From DASQHW01 sp963837155 (GTDB lineage Bacteria > Actinomycetota > Acidimicrobiia > IMCC26256 > PALSA-610), in contig CAWIMB010000002.1 in assembly GCA_963837155.1 (NCBI GenBank), positions 124,001 through 188,000 of the forward strand: DNA of 64,000 bases, written 5' to 3'. Below are positions 18,038 to 26,525 of this stretch, piece by piece. The notes beneath the pieces were generated by a model that saw nothing but the letters and a program-made list of their open reading frames with translations, ran no database searches and had not been told where the DNA came from. Position numbers and translations under genes: made by a program. The stretch's first letter is position 1. Each line of letters opens with the position of its first letter.

Positions 18038-18681
18038 CCCGCCGAGTTCGCGGTTTCGCCGGCAAGTTGCGCGAGCGCGCCGGCGAACCGGGATTCGGGG
18101 ATCTCGCCGGCGACCGCGAGCGCATCCTGGAACGTGTCGACGTCGCGCAGCTCCGGCAACACACGCGTGCGCAAGCCGAGTTGTGCGAGTCGCGTGCACT
18201 GGTCGGAGAAGGTGTGGGAAGTACTCATCGGGACGCCGACGAACACGCGCGGGTCGGCGCGGTGCAAGCCGACAGTCCACCAGCCACCATCGACGGCCGA
18301 GCCGAGCACCGCATCGACCCCGGGCTCGTGCAACGCTCGCGTGGCCGCGACGAGCAACGCGGGAGACACTTGCGGCGTATCCATCCCGATCAGCACCGCA
18401 GGACCCGTGACCGCCGAGAACGCGTTTGCGAGGCGCTCACTGAGATCGCGTCCCAGCTGGGGCACGATCACGAAACCGTCGGGGATCCACGCTCCGGGCG
18501 GCCCATCGAGCGCGAGCACGCGCGCACCCGCCGGCGTCTGCGCGACGGTCTCGAGCGTGTCGGCGAGCGCCGCGCGCGCCAGCACCGCAGCCTCCACGGG
18601 AGAGCAGGGTGGGCAGAGCCGCGTCTTCACGCGGCCGGCGACCGGCGACTTGGCGATGACGACGATGCTCGTGGCGATCAT
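18034..18681 (-). CDS. TIGR04282-type glycosyltransferase-like protein (DUF2064)
   Basis: A 215-residue protein beginning VVIAKSPVAGRVKTRL, the hallmark N-terminus of the CofC-like family TIGR04282, followed by QLGRDLSERL, VLIGMDTPQVS and SAVDGGWWTVGL. The family is nucleotidyl- or glycosyl-transferase-like, often linked with GT2 enzymes in arsenosugar or peptide-modification clusters. It overlaps both neighbours by 4 nt (ATGA), so it is cotranslated with the GT2 enzyme upstream and the Mo oxidoreductase downstream. Confidence 0.88.
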   Translation of the reverse strand: MIATSIVVIAKSPVAGRVKTRLCPPCSPVEAAVLARAALADTLETVAQTPAGARVLALDGPPGAWIPDGFVIVPQLGRDLSERLANAFSAVTGPAVLIGMDTPQVSPALLVAATRALHEPGVDAVLGSAVDGGWWTVGLHRADPRVFVGVPMSTSHTFSDQCTRLAQLGLRTRVLPELRDVDTFQDALAVAGEIPESRFAGALAQLAGETANSAG

Positions 18682-19319
18682 CGCAGCAACCGCGCCATGT
18701 CCCATACCGCTCGGGTCGTTCCGCCGATCGTGCCGGTGACCTTCGACCGGCCGATACGGGGCGCGTAGCGCACCGGCACTTCCTCGATCCGCCAGCCCGC
18801 GTCTGCGGCGCGCAACACCATCTCGAGGGGCCAGCCGAACCGCCGGTCGACAAGATTGAGATCGAGCAGATCTTGTCGCCGGGCGGCGCGCATCGGGCCG
18901 AGGTCGCGCAGCCGGAGAGACGTCCGTCGCCGAAGCTCGATAGCGAGCACGCGATTCGCGGCCCGCGCGTGGATGGGCCACGCCCCGCCGGTCGCGCGGC
19001 GCGCGCCGAGGACGAGGTCGGCGCGCCCCTCGAGTACCGGCGCGGCGATCCCCGTCAGGTCGCGCCCGTCGAATGAGCCGTCGCAATCCATAAAGCACAC
19101 GACGTCGGCAGTCGCGGCCCGCAGGCCGGCGAAGCACGCCGCGCCGAAGCCGCGCTGCGGCTCGGCAATGACGCGGGCCCCGGCCCGGCGTGCGATTTGC
19201 GCGGTCGCGTCGGTCGATCCGTTGTCGACGACGATCGGCGCGAACTCGGGAGGCAGGCCGGTGATGACCATGCGAAGCGCGCCCGCTTCGTTCAGCGCGG
19301 GCAGGATGACGTCCGGCAT
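18678..19319 (-). CDS. Family 2 glycosyltransferase
   Basis: A 213-residue GT-A enzyme starting at the ATG at 19319 (MPDVILPALNEAG). It shows IVVDNGSTD, EPQRGFGAAC, and FMDCDGSFD, whose DCD/DGS region binds the sugar nucleotide and metal. RFGWPLEMVLRAA and VPVRYAPRIGRSK follow. It lacks the membrane helices of dolichol-phosphate mannose synthase-type proteins. It is the first gene of the leftward operon that includes the TIGR04282 gene, the Mo oxidoreductase and the four-helix protein. Confidence 0.9.
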   Translation of the reverse strand: MPDVILPALNEAGALRMVITGLPPEFAPIVVDNGSTDATAQIARRAGARVIAEPQRGFGAACFAGLRAATADVVCFMDCDGSFDGRDLTGIAAPVLEGRADLVLGARRATGGAWPIHARAANRVLAIELRRRTSLRLRDLGPMRAARRQDLLDLNLVDRRFGWPLEMVLRAADAGWRIEEVPVRYAPRIGRSKVTGTIGGTTRAVWDMARLLR

Positions 19320-19435
19320 CGAAGTCGACGGTAACGACCGCTCGTGGCCGCGCACCCTTTCGCAAGCTTACGATTCGCGAAACTCGGCGCAGTCGCACGC
19401 GGCCGCGCCGCGACATCGCTCGTACCATTCGTCCG
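19320..19435. promoter_or_regulatory. Divergent promoter region
   Basis: A 116-nt gap between the divergent glycosyltransferase and polytopic membrane protein genes. It holds an inverted repeat, TTTCGC (19358-19363) and GCGAAA (19377-19382), separated by 13 nt. It may be an operator for one or both operons. No convincing -35/-10 pair was identified. Confidence 0.3.
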
Positions 19436-20758
19436 ATGCTCGACGTCCGCGCGCCCGCACGTTCGGACACCGTGCGCAGCACGCGCGCATTGGTGGCGTG
19501 GTTCAGCCTGATCGCGGTCGCAGTGGTGTGGGGCCGGGTCCTCACAGCTGCGGGTTATCGGCTCGACGTTGCGGCGCCGCCGTTCTGGAGCCCCTTCGAG
19601 CCCCATGTCGGGCCGGCCGTCGTGCCAGCGGTCGCGCTCGCGGCTCTCGTCGTTGGGCTCGGTCCGACGCTCGCGGGAACGCTTCCGTGGCGGCGGCTGC
19701 TCGGCGTTACCGCAGCGGCCGCTGGGCTCTGGGCGATCGCGCTCGCGTATGTTGACGGCGCTCACGCGCTCACCGACCCGCTCACGTTCCGGCGCAACGA
19801 CTATCTCCAAACCGCGCACGAGGTCGGATCGCTCCCCGCGTTCCTTTCGCATTTCGTCGACAACATCGCGATCTACAACCAGCACACGAAGGGCCACCCG
19901 CCCGGCATGGTCGTGATCGAGTGGCTGCTGCTGAAGGTCGGGCTCGCGAGCGCGGGGTGGACCGCGGCGCTGGTGCTTGCGGGCGGCGTGGCGGCCGCCC
20001 TTGCCGCGCTGGTGGCGATGCGCGAGGTCGCGGGCGAGGCCATGGCGCGCGCGGCTTCGCCGTTCATGGTGCTGGTGCCGGCCGTGATCTGGTGGCAGAC
20101 GGCTGACGCGTTCTTCGCGGGCGTCTCGGCATGGGCCGTCACACTGGTGGTGCTCGCGAGCGGGCACGCCCGCTGTTGCCGCCGCCGCGGCGACGCATAT
20201 GCACTCGGCGGCGGTCTGCTGTTTGGTGTCACTGTGTTCTTGTCGTACGGCCTGATTTTGCTCGCAGTGATCCCGGCCGTCGTGTGTGTGGCGCGGCATC
20301 GGCTACGGCCGTTGGTGCTCGCCGTGCTCGGCGCGCTGCCGGTGTTCGTGGTTTTCGCCGCGATGGGTTTCTCATGGTTCACGGGTTTCGCCGCGACCCG
20401 GCATCAGTATTGGATAGGTGTGGCAATACACCGGCCGTACTCGTACTTCCTCGTCGCAGATCTGGCGCTGCTCGCCGTTGCAGTGGGCCCTGCTATTGCG
20501 ATCGCGCTGCCGCGGCTGCACGATCGCAACGCATGGCTGCTCGTCGGAAGCATCCTCGCGGTCGTGGCCTTTGCAGATGTGAGCGGGATGTCGAAAGCGG
20601 AAGTCGAACGCATCTGGTTGCCGTTCGTGCCCTGGATCGTGCTCGCCACAGGTACCTTCGCGGCTCGGCAATGGAACCCGCGCGTGGTGCGGATGTGGCT
20701 GATGGTGCAAGCGGCGAGCACGCTGGTCGTCGCGGTGGCGGTATGGTCGCAGTGGTGA
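19436..20758 (+). CDS. Polytopic membrane protein, GT-C glycosyltransferase-like
   Basis: A 440-residue protein with about 10-12 hydrophobic helices. A long extracytoplasmic loop after the third helix contains LTFRRNDYLQTAHEV and YNQHTKGHPPG. The acidic loop residues and GHPPG motif resemble actinobacterial GT-C enzymes such as methylthioxylosyltransferase (MtxT)-like proteins, which use polyprenyl-phosphate sugars outside the membrane. That assignment is tentative. It precedes a response regulator by 8 nt and lies opposite the GT2 operon, so a cell-envelope glycan role fits the context. Confidence 0.65.
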   Translation: MLDVRAPARSDTVRSTRALVAWFSLIAVAVVWGRVLTAAGYRLDVAAPPFWSPFEPHVGPAVVPAVALAALVVGLGPTLAGTLPWRRLLGVTAAAAGLWAIALAYVDGAHALTDPLTFRRNDYLQTAHEVGSLPAFLSHFVDNIAIYNQHTKGHPPGMVVIEWLLLKVGLASAGWTAALVLAGGVAAALAALVAMREVAGEAMARAASPFMVLVPAVIWWQTADAFFAGVSAWAVTLVVLASGHARCCRRRGDAYALGGGLLFGVTVFLSYGLILLAVIPAVVCVARHRLRPLVLAVLGALPVFVVFAAMGFSWFTGFAATRHQYWIGVAIHRPYSYFLVADLALLAVAVGPAIAIALPRLHDRNAWLLVGSILAVVAFADVSGMSKAEVERIWLPFVPWIVLATGTFAARQWNPRVVRMWLMVQAASTLVVAVAVWSQW

Positions 20759-20766
20759 ACGCCGGC

Positions 20767-21456
20767 ATGGATGCGCACGTCCTCGTCGTCGAGGATGACC
20801 CCACGATTCGGGAGGTCGTCGTTCGCTACCTCGAGCGAGAAGGCCTCGAGGTAGACGCCGTCGGCGACGGAGAGGGCGCGCTTGCGTGTGCCGGCGAGCG
20901 CTGGCCGGATCTCGTCGTGCTCGATCTCATGTTGCCGCGCCTCGACGGCTTCGAAGTCTGCCGGCGGCTGCGTGCGCAGGCACCGGTGCCGGTCATCATG
21001 TTGACGGCGCGCGGCGACGAAGACGATCGCGTCCTCGGCCTCGAGCTCGGCGCCGACGACTACGTGGCGAAGCCGTTCTCTCCTCGCGAACTCACCGCAC
21101 GCGTGAAGGCCGTACTGCGCCGCGCCAACGGCACGATCGCGCCGGCCGAGCAGCTCCCCGACTCCATCGAGACCGGCGACCTCCGCATCGACATCGTGGC
21201 GCGCGAAGTCTTCCTCCGCGAAGCGCGCTTGACGCTCACCGCGCGGGAGTTCGAGTTGCTCGTGTTCGTCGCGTCGAGGCCGCGACACGCGTTCCGGCGT
21301 GAGGAGCTCCTCGAGCACGTGTGGGGTTACACCTACGGCGACACGTCCACGGTGACTGTGCACGTGCGCCGGATCCGTGAGAAGGTCGAAGCCAATCCCA
21401 GCGAGCCGAAGCACCTCCTGACGGTGTGGGGTGTCGGTTACCGGTGGGATCCGTGA
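20767..21456 (+). CDS. OmpR/PhoB-family response regulator
   Basis: A 229-residue regulator with a receiver domain (about 3-118): acidic pocket EDD, phospho-acceptor Asp53 in VVLDLMLPRLDG, Thr80 in MLTARG and Lys102 in VAKPFSP. A winged-helix DNA-binding domain (about 135-228) follows, with LTAREFELL, RREELLEHVWGY and TVTVHVRRIREK. The ATG is taken because MDAHVLVVEDD matches the family N-terminus. It overlaps the following kinase by a GTGA junction. Confidence 0.95.
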   Translation: MDAHVLVVEDDPTIREVVVRYLEREGLEVDAVGDGEGALACAGERWPDLVVLDLMLPRLDGFEVCRRLRAQAPVPVIMLTARGDEDDRVLGLELGADDYVAKPFSPRELTARVKAVLRRANGTIAPAEQLPDSIETGDLRIDIVAREVFLREARLTLTAREFELLVFVASRPRHAFRREELLEHVWGYTYGDTSTVTVHVRRIREKVEANPSEPKHLLTVWGVGYRWDP

Positions 21457-22605
21457 ACGCTCCCGACGCCCTCGAGCTCGCCGGTATTGCCGGCGGCGTG
21501 ACTGTGCTCGGCCTGGCCGGCGGCGCGGTTGCTCTGCAGGTGCTCCGTGGCCGGTCGATCGCGGCGCAGATTGTCGCGCTCGACGTGCAGCACCGTCGTC
21601 GCCGTTACCGGAGGCGCGTATGCCGCGTCGCGCGCGATGTTCATCTCAGAGCACGACCTCACAGCGCTCGTCGTCGTGCTTGTCGCAGCCGGAACCGTTG
21701 CGATCGTCATCGCCCTCGTGCTCGGGGCGCGCATCGGCGCGGCGAGCCGTTCGCTGCTACAGACCGCGCGCGAGATCGGCGGGGAAGGCAATGGCTCGGC
21801 TGTTGCGCTGCAACGCAACGCGCCGACCGAGCTCGCAGATCTCGCGACCGAGCTCGCCGCGACCCAAGCCCGTCTCGAAGAGGCGCGGGCCCGGCAACAG
21901 ACGCTCGAGTCATCTCGACGCGAGCTCGTTGCGTGGGTGTCGCACGATCTTCGGACGCCGCTCGCCGGCATGCGCGCAATCGTCGAAGCGCTCGAGGACG
22001 GCGTCATTGCGGATCCGCCGACCGTCACGCGGTACCTGCGGACGATGCGTGAGGAGGTCGATCACCTCTCCGCGCTCGTGGACGACCTGTTCGAGCTCAG
22101 CCGCACGCAGGCGGGCGCCTTGCGCCTGCAATTCGAGCGGGTCTCGCTCGGCGATCTGGTCTCCGACGTCCTCGCCGGCTCGGCACCGGTCGCGGCCGCC
22201 AAGCGCGTGAAACTCGAAGGCCGCATGGTCGGGCCGCCGCCCGAACTCGACGCCTCGTCGCCCGAGGTGCTGCGCGCGTTGCGGAACCTGCTCGAGAACG
22301 CGATCCGCCACACCCCGGCGGACGGCAGCGTCGTCGTCGAGGCGGGCGTCGACGACGAGCTGCCCGACTGGGCCTACGTCGCGGTGCAAGACAGCGGGGG
22401 CGGTGTGCCGGAGGACGACCTCCCGCGCATCTTCGATGTGGCGTTCCTGCGCGATCGCGCGCGCACGCCGGGCGCAAGCTCCGGTCTCGGCCTTGCAATC
22501 GCGAAAGGTTTCGTGGAGGCACACCGCGGTGAGTTGCACGTCGACAACGAGAACGGTGGAGCCCGATTCACGATCCGCCTCCCCCGGAAACGGCAGCCCA
22601 CCTGA
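21453..22605 (+). CDS. Sensor histidine kinase, frameshifted
   Basis: The gene starts at GTG 21453 overlapping the regulator stop. The first helix (LAGIAGGVTVLGLAGGAVAL) is in one frame. Near 21585 the frame shifts and continues as VVAVTGGAYAA. A second helix (LTALVVVLVAAGTVAIVIA) follows, then the H-box SHDLRTPLAGM with the phospho-His, the N-box NLLENAIRHTP, DSGGGVP, and SGLGLAIAKGFVEAHRG. The periplasmic loop is very short, so it probably senses the membrane or works with the adjacent membrane protein. Repaired length is about 383 residues. The single indel in a short stretch looks like an assembly error. Confidence 0.85.
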
Positions 22606-23681
22606 TGCGGGTGCTGGTCACCGGCGGTGCCGGATTCATCGGCTCGCACATCGTCGACGCGCTCATCGACGCAGGTCATGAGGTACGCGTGCTCGACGCT
22701 TTGTTGCCCACGGCGCACGCTTCGCAGCCAGAGTGGTGCAACGACCGTGCCGAATACGTGTGGGGCGACGTGACCGACCACGAGACCGCCGCAGCGGCCG
22801 TTTCCGGCGTCGATGCGGTCTCGCATCAGTCCGCGCTGGTCGGTGTCGGCGTGAACTTCGATGATGTTCTCGACTACGTGCACCACAACGACTCGGGTAC
22901 GGCGGCGCTTCTGCGCGCGCTCCACCGTGCAGGGTTTACCGGCCAGTTCGTGCTTGCGAGCAGCATGGTCGTCTACGGCGAAGGTCAGTATGTATGCCGC
23001 TCGCATGGTGTCACTCCTCCTGGCGTGCGAACGGTGGCCGCGCTCGAACGGGGCGAATACGAGCCGCCGTGCCCTCGCTGCGACGCACCACTCGTACCGG
23101 TCGCGGTACCCGAGTCGGCTGCGCCGGATCCGCGCAACGTGTACGCCGCGACGAAGCTCCACCAGGAGCACCTCTGCCGGGCATTTGCACGCGAGCACCA
23201 CGGCGTGACCGTCACCGCGCTGCGGTACCACAACGTCTACGGGCCGCGCATGCCGCGCGACACGCCCTACGCGGGGGTTGCGAGCATCTTCCGCAGCGCG
23301 GTGGCACGCGGGGTCGCACCCCGAGTGTTCGAAGACGGCGGGCAGCGACGCGACTTCGTCCACGTCCGCGATGTCGCTCGCGCGAACGTTTGCGCGCTCA
23401 CGCTCGACGAGCCGTACGACGGCGCATGCAACATCGCCAGCGGCAGTCCTCGATCCGTCCTGGACATGGCGGTCGCGCTCGCTGACGCGTTCGGCACCAG
23501 CGCGCCGCGGCCGGTCATCGTGGGCGGTTACCGGCTCGGTGACGTGCGCCACGTGTTCGCGTCGCCGGACCTCGCGGCCGACGTGCTGCAGTTCCGCGCC
23601 GAGATCGACTTCGCCGACGGCATGCGAGAGTTCGCCCACGCGCCCCAACGCATGCCGGTCAGGGCATCGGGGCGTCTGTGA
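22605..23681 (+). CDS. NAD-dependent sugar epimerase/dehydratase
   Basis: A 358-residue extended SDR. The ATG shares one base with the kinase stop (TGATG). It has the Rossmann motif VTGGAGFIGSH, the Asp in VLDAL, and Tyr-x3-Lys as YAATK with ASSMVVYG before it. RYHNVYGPRMP and FEDGGQRRDFVHVRDVARA match UDP-glucose 4-epimerase and dTDP-glucose dehydratase-like enzymes. A Cys pair CPRC sits in the insert around residue 165. It probably makes a nucleotide-sugar for the envelope glycan pathway implied by the neighbouring transferases. Confidence 0.9.
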   Translation: MRVLVTGGAGFIGSHIVDALIDAGHEVRVLDALLPTAHASQPEWCNDRAEYVWGDVTDHETAAAAVSGVDAVSHQSALVGVGVNFDDVLDYVHHNDSGTAALLRALHRAGFTGQFVLASSMVVYGEGQYVCRSHGVTPPGVRTVAALERGEYEPPCPRCDAPLVPVAVPESAAPDPRNVYAATKLHQEHLCRAFAREHHGVTVTALRYHNVYGPRMPRDTPYAGVASIFRSAVARGVAPRVFEDGGQRRDFVHVRDVARANVCALTLDEPYDGACNIASGSPRSVLDMAVALADAFGTSAPRPVIVGGYRLGDVRHVFASPDLAADVLQFRAEIDFADGMREFAHAPQRMPVRASGRL

Positions 23682-23698
23682 ACGTCGGAAACGATGGG

Positions 23699-25147
23699 TC
23701 ACAGACGCCTGTCCACGTGCGCGAGCCATTCGGCTTCGGCGTGGCCCATGTGTGTCGACGGCGGCCGGTCGACAAATGGCCAGATCTCCTCGGCGATGCG
23801 GCGCCAGTTCGCGCGGGCGCGCAATCGGCCGAGCACGGCGTGCAGACCGAGATTGATGCGCTGGGTGATGACGAACGCAGGCGGCACGTTCGATGCTTTC
23901 GCCACATGCGCATACGGGCTCGACGCATCGAACATGCGGCGCACGGTTTCCGATGCGTACTCCGGAGTGAACGCCACTTCCCGGTCTTCCAACACGAACT
24001 CGTAGAAATGGCCGAAGTACTCGCGCACGTCGTCGTCGGACAGCTCCGATGGTCGCAGCACGTCGTGCGCTTCGAGCACGCGCCGGAAGTGCGGGATGTC
24101 GTGATCGATGACCATCGCCTGGATGAGCTCGGCGAAGAGCTTGACCTCGGCGGCCGTGTAGCGCTTGACGAGACCGAAGTCGAGGAACGTCACCCGTCCG
24201 TCGCCGTGGAAGAGATAGTTGCCGGGATGCGGATCGCCGTTGAACGCATGGATGCGATAGATACCGCGGAACACGAAACGGAAGATCGCTTCGGCGGCCG
24301 CGTCGCGCTCGGCCTGCGACCACGACTCGACCTCGGCAAACCGCGCGCCGGTCGCGAGCTCGGTCGTCAACACGCGTGCCGTCGACAACTCGTCCACGAC
24401 CGCGGGCACGCGGATGTTCGGGTGACCCGCGTAGTAGTCGGCAAAGAGGCGCTGATTCCCGGCCTCGACGCAGTAGTCGAGTTCTTCGAGCAAACGGGTG
24501 CGCAGCTCTTCGACCAGCGGCTTCGGATCGAGACCCGGAAACATCAAGCCCATCGCCCGAAACAGGAAGTCGGTGTTGACAAGATCGGCGCGGATCGCCT
24601 CGTCGACGCCCGGATACTGCACCTTCACCGCGACGGCGAGCCCCGCACACGTGACGGCTCGGTGCACCTGGCCGATCGATGCCGCCGCGATCGGGACCGG
24701 GTCCCACTGCGCGAACACGCGCTCGGGTATGTCCCCGAGCTCGGTACGCACGACGGACGCGCATAGCTCTGGGGTCATCGGCGGCGCGTCCTGCTGCAGG
24801 CTCGCGAGCGCCTGACGCACGGGTTCCGGCACGCCGTCGTCGAGGTAGCTCGCCATCTGCCCGAGCTTCATCAGCGCGCCCTTCATCTCGCCGAGCGCGC
24901 TCGCGACGTCGGCCGCGGTGCGCATCTGATGGGCGGCGTCGAGCTCGGCGCGCCGTTCGGCCGGTGCCGTTGCCACGCGCGCGCGATGCATCGCGTGCCG
25001 GGCACCCGTGCGAGCACCGAGGCCCGCCAGACGGGCGTTGCGCGCGGCAGCTGAAGTGGTGACGAACGCGTCTCGGCGCCGGCCGAGGATCCGCGCGATC
25101 AGCAGGAGCGCGCCGATTGCCCCAATCGCCGCGATGGCTCGTCTCAC
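23699..25147 (-). CDS. ABC1/UbiB-family atypical kinase
   Basis: The product of about 482 residues has an N-terminal hydrophobic segment (AIAAIGAIGALLLIARIL) and then the ABC1 kinase core: the KxGQ motif MKLGQMAS, the Ala-rich loop PIAAASIGQVHRA, VAVKVQYPGV (Lys), EELDYCVEAGNQ, the catalytic loop GDPHPGNYLF and FLDFGLVKR. The family acts in ubiquinone/menaquinone or lipid metabolism and binds nucleotide. The GTG at 25147 was chosen; a GTG at 25171 is possible. It is divergent from the acyl-CoA dehydrogenase and shares the palindromic operator at 25175-25194. Confidence 0.87.
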   Translation of the reverse strand: MRRAIAAIGAIGALLLIARILGRRRDAFVTTSAAARNARLAGLGARTGARHAMHRARVATAPAERRAELDAAHQMRTAADVASALGEMKGALMKLGQMASYLDDGVPEPVRQALASLQQDAPPMTPELCASVVRTELGDIPERVFAQWDPVPIAAASIGQVHRAVTCAGLAVAVKVQYPGVDEAIRADLVNTDFLFRAMGLMFPGLDPKPLVEELRTRLLEELDYCVEAGNQRLFADYYAGHPNIRVPAVVDELSTARVLTTELATGARFAEVESWSQAERDAAAEAIFRFVFRGIYRIHAFNGDPHPGNYLFHGDGRVTFLDFGLVKRYTAAEVKLFAELIQAMVIDHDIPHFRRVLEAHDVLRPSELSDDDVREYFGHFYEFVLEDREVAFTPEYASETVRRMFDASSPYAHVAKASNVPPAFVITQRINLGLHAVLGRLRARANWRRIAEEIWPFVDRPPSTHMGHAEAEWLAHVDRRL

Positions 25148-25174
25148 CTGGCGACCGTAGCCTGCGATCACTAC

Positions 25175-25194
25175 ACTTGACCGACCGGTCAAGT
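25175..25194. promoter_or_regulatory. TetR-type palindromic operator
   Basis: A perfect inverted repeat, ACTTGACCG and CGGTCAAGT, with a 2-nt AC spacer. It sits 16 nt upstream of the acyl-CoA dehydrogenase ATG and between it and the divergent ABC1 kinase. The core CCGACCGGTC also occurs in the palindrome beside the TetR gene at 63391-63404. Repression by a TetR-family regulator of lipid or acyl-CoA metabolism is inferred. Confidence 0.75.
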
Positions 25195-25210
25195 TCGCCG
25201 AGGAGCCTCC

Positions 25211-26453
25211 ATGCCAGCCACCGAAGCTCGCGTCATCGAGTTGTGCGACGACCTGTTGCGGAAGCTCGATCCCAAGACGACGCCACCCGCCGAGTTCCTC
25301 GGCGCCCAGTTCGACCTCGGTCTCGGGTGGGTGCACTTCCCGGAGGGTGCGGGTGGACTCGGCCTCTCGCCAAAGCTGCAGAACACCATCAACACGAAGT
25401 TGTTCGCAGCCGGCGCGCCGATCCCGTATGCGCGCAATCCAATTGGCTACGGCATGTCGCGCGCCGACGATCGTCGCGCACGGAAGTGACGCCCAGAAGC
25501 AGCGCTACTTGCGACCGCTGTTCACCGGCGAAGAGATCTGGTGCCAGCTGTTCAGCGAACCGGGCGCCGGCTCCGACGTCGCGAGCCTTTCGATGCGTGC
25601 GGTGCGCGACGGCGAAGAGTGGATCGTCAATGGCCAAAAGGTGTGGACGACGCTCGCGCACGTTGCTCGATTCGGCATCGTGCTCGCGCGCACCGATCCC
25701 GAAAAGGTGAAGCACAAGGGCCTCACGATGTTCGTCGTCGACATGCACGCGCCCGGCGTCGAGGTTCGACCGCTCGTGCAGGCGACCGGCGATGCCGAAT
25801 TCAACGAGGTCTATTACACCGACGCCCGCATTCCCGACGCCGAGCGTCTCGGTGACATCGGTGAGGGCTGGCACGTCTCGCTGACGACGCTGATGAACGA
25901 GCGCGTCTCGATCGGCGGCCAGGTGCACCCACGGGGTGCCGGCGTCATCGCCGTCGCCGTGAACCAGTGGAAGCGCATGAGAGACGACAGCGCAGCGACC
26001 GGAGGGGAGCGGAGCGCGGAGTCGACCCATAAGCACGGCAACAAGGATGATGCCGTCGCTCGCGACACCCTCACGCGGCTGTGGATCGACGCGGAGGTCA
26101 ACCGGCTCACGAATATCCGGGCGTCACAGAAGCGGGCGATGGGCACGCCCGGGCCCGAAGGATCGGTCGGAAAGCTGGCGATGGCCGGCCTCAACCAGCG
26201 GATCATGAGCTTCGTGATGGACCTGATGGGTCCTGAGGCCCTGCTCTACCCGAGCGGATACACGAAGGAGCGGCCCCGCAGCGCAATGGACCTCTCGAAC
26301 CCGCAAAAGGCCTTCCTGCGCGTACAGGCCAATTCGATCGAAGGCGGGACAACCAATATCATGAAGAACATTCTTGGCGAGCGGGTGCTCGGCCTGCCCG
26401 GTGAGCCGAGAGCCGACAAGGATGTGCCCTGGAGCCAGGTGCCACGAAGCTGA
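25211..26453 (+). CDS. Acyl-CoA dehydrogenase with in-frame repeat insertion, frameshifted
   Basis: The ATG follows a GAGGAG site. The first 82 residues (MPATEARVIELCDDLL, FPEGAGGLGLS) are in one frame. Near 25460 it shifts to the frame that holds CQLFSEPGAGSD (FAD/acyl-binding), WIVNGQKVWTT, MNERVSIGG and NSIEGGTTNIMKNILGERVLGLP. Around codons 257-273 lies a foreign segment, RDDSAATGGERSAESTHK, which is copy A of the 49-bp repeat read in frame. Normal homologues run straight from the AVNQWKR region to RDTLTRLW. The insertion falls in a surface loop by its position. It oxidises an acyl-CoA, possibly a branched or aromatic-chain one. Confidence 0.87.
25981..26029. repeat. 49-bp interspersed repeat family 1, copy A (inside CDS)
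   Basis: Copy A of a 49-bp element beginning GAGACGACAGCG and ending GAGTCGACCCA. It matches 38753-38801 at 48 of 49 positions and 53638-53686 at 42 of 49. It is translated in frame within the acyl-CoA dehydrogenase. Confidence 0.85.
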
Positions 26454-26499
26454 CACGGTCCGCGCGTCAGCGCAGTAGCTCGTTTGGCAAGGACGGGGG

Positions 26500-26519
26500 C
26501 CCAGACCTGAAGTTCTGGG
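26500..26519. terminator. Weak hairpin between acyl-CoA dehydrogenase and peptidoglycan hydrolase
   Basis: An inverted repeat CCCAGA and TCTGGG with an 8-nt loop, 47 nt after the acyl-CoA dehydrogenase stop and just before the next ATG. Short and without a U-tract; it may be a leader element instead. Confidence 0.3.
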
Positions 26520-26525
26520 GGCAGG

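Noticed and set aside
22374..24764. 796-codon minus-strand ORF over the kinase and epimerase
   Set aside because: Shadow frame of real plus-strand genes; composition is Arg/Ala-rich with no motif.
25981..26029. CRISPR or tRNA-like origin of the 49-bp repeat
   Set aside because: Only three dispersed copies at 12.8-kb and 14.9-kb spacing, not a regular array, and no cloverleaf or CCA end is visible.
26454..26525. tRNA gene between the acyl-CoA dehydrogenase and the peptidoglycan hydrolase
   Set aside because: The gap is about 72 nt long but lacks a T-loop GTTCRA motif and an acceptor stem; only a weak hairpin is seen.
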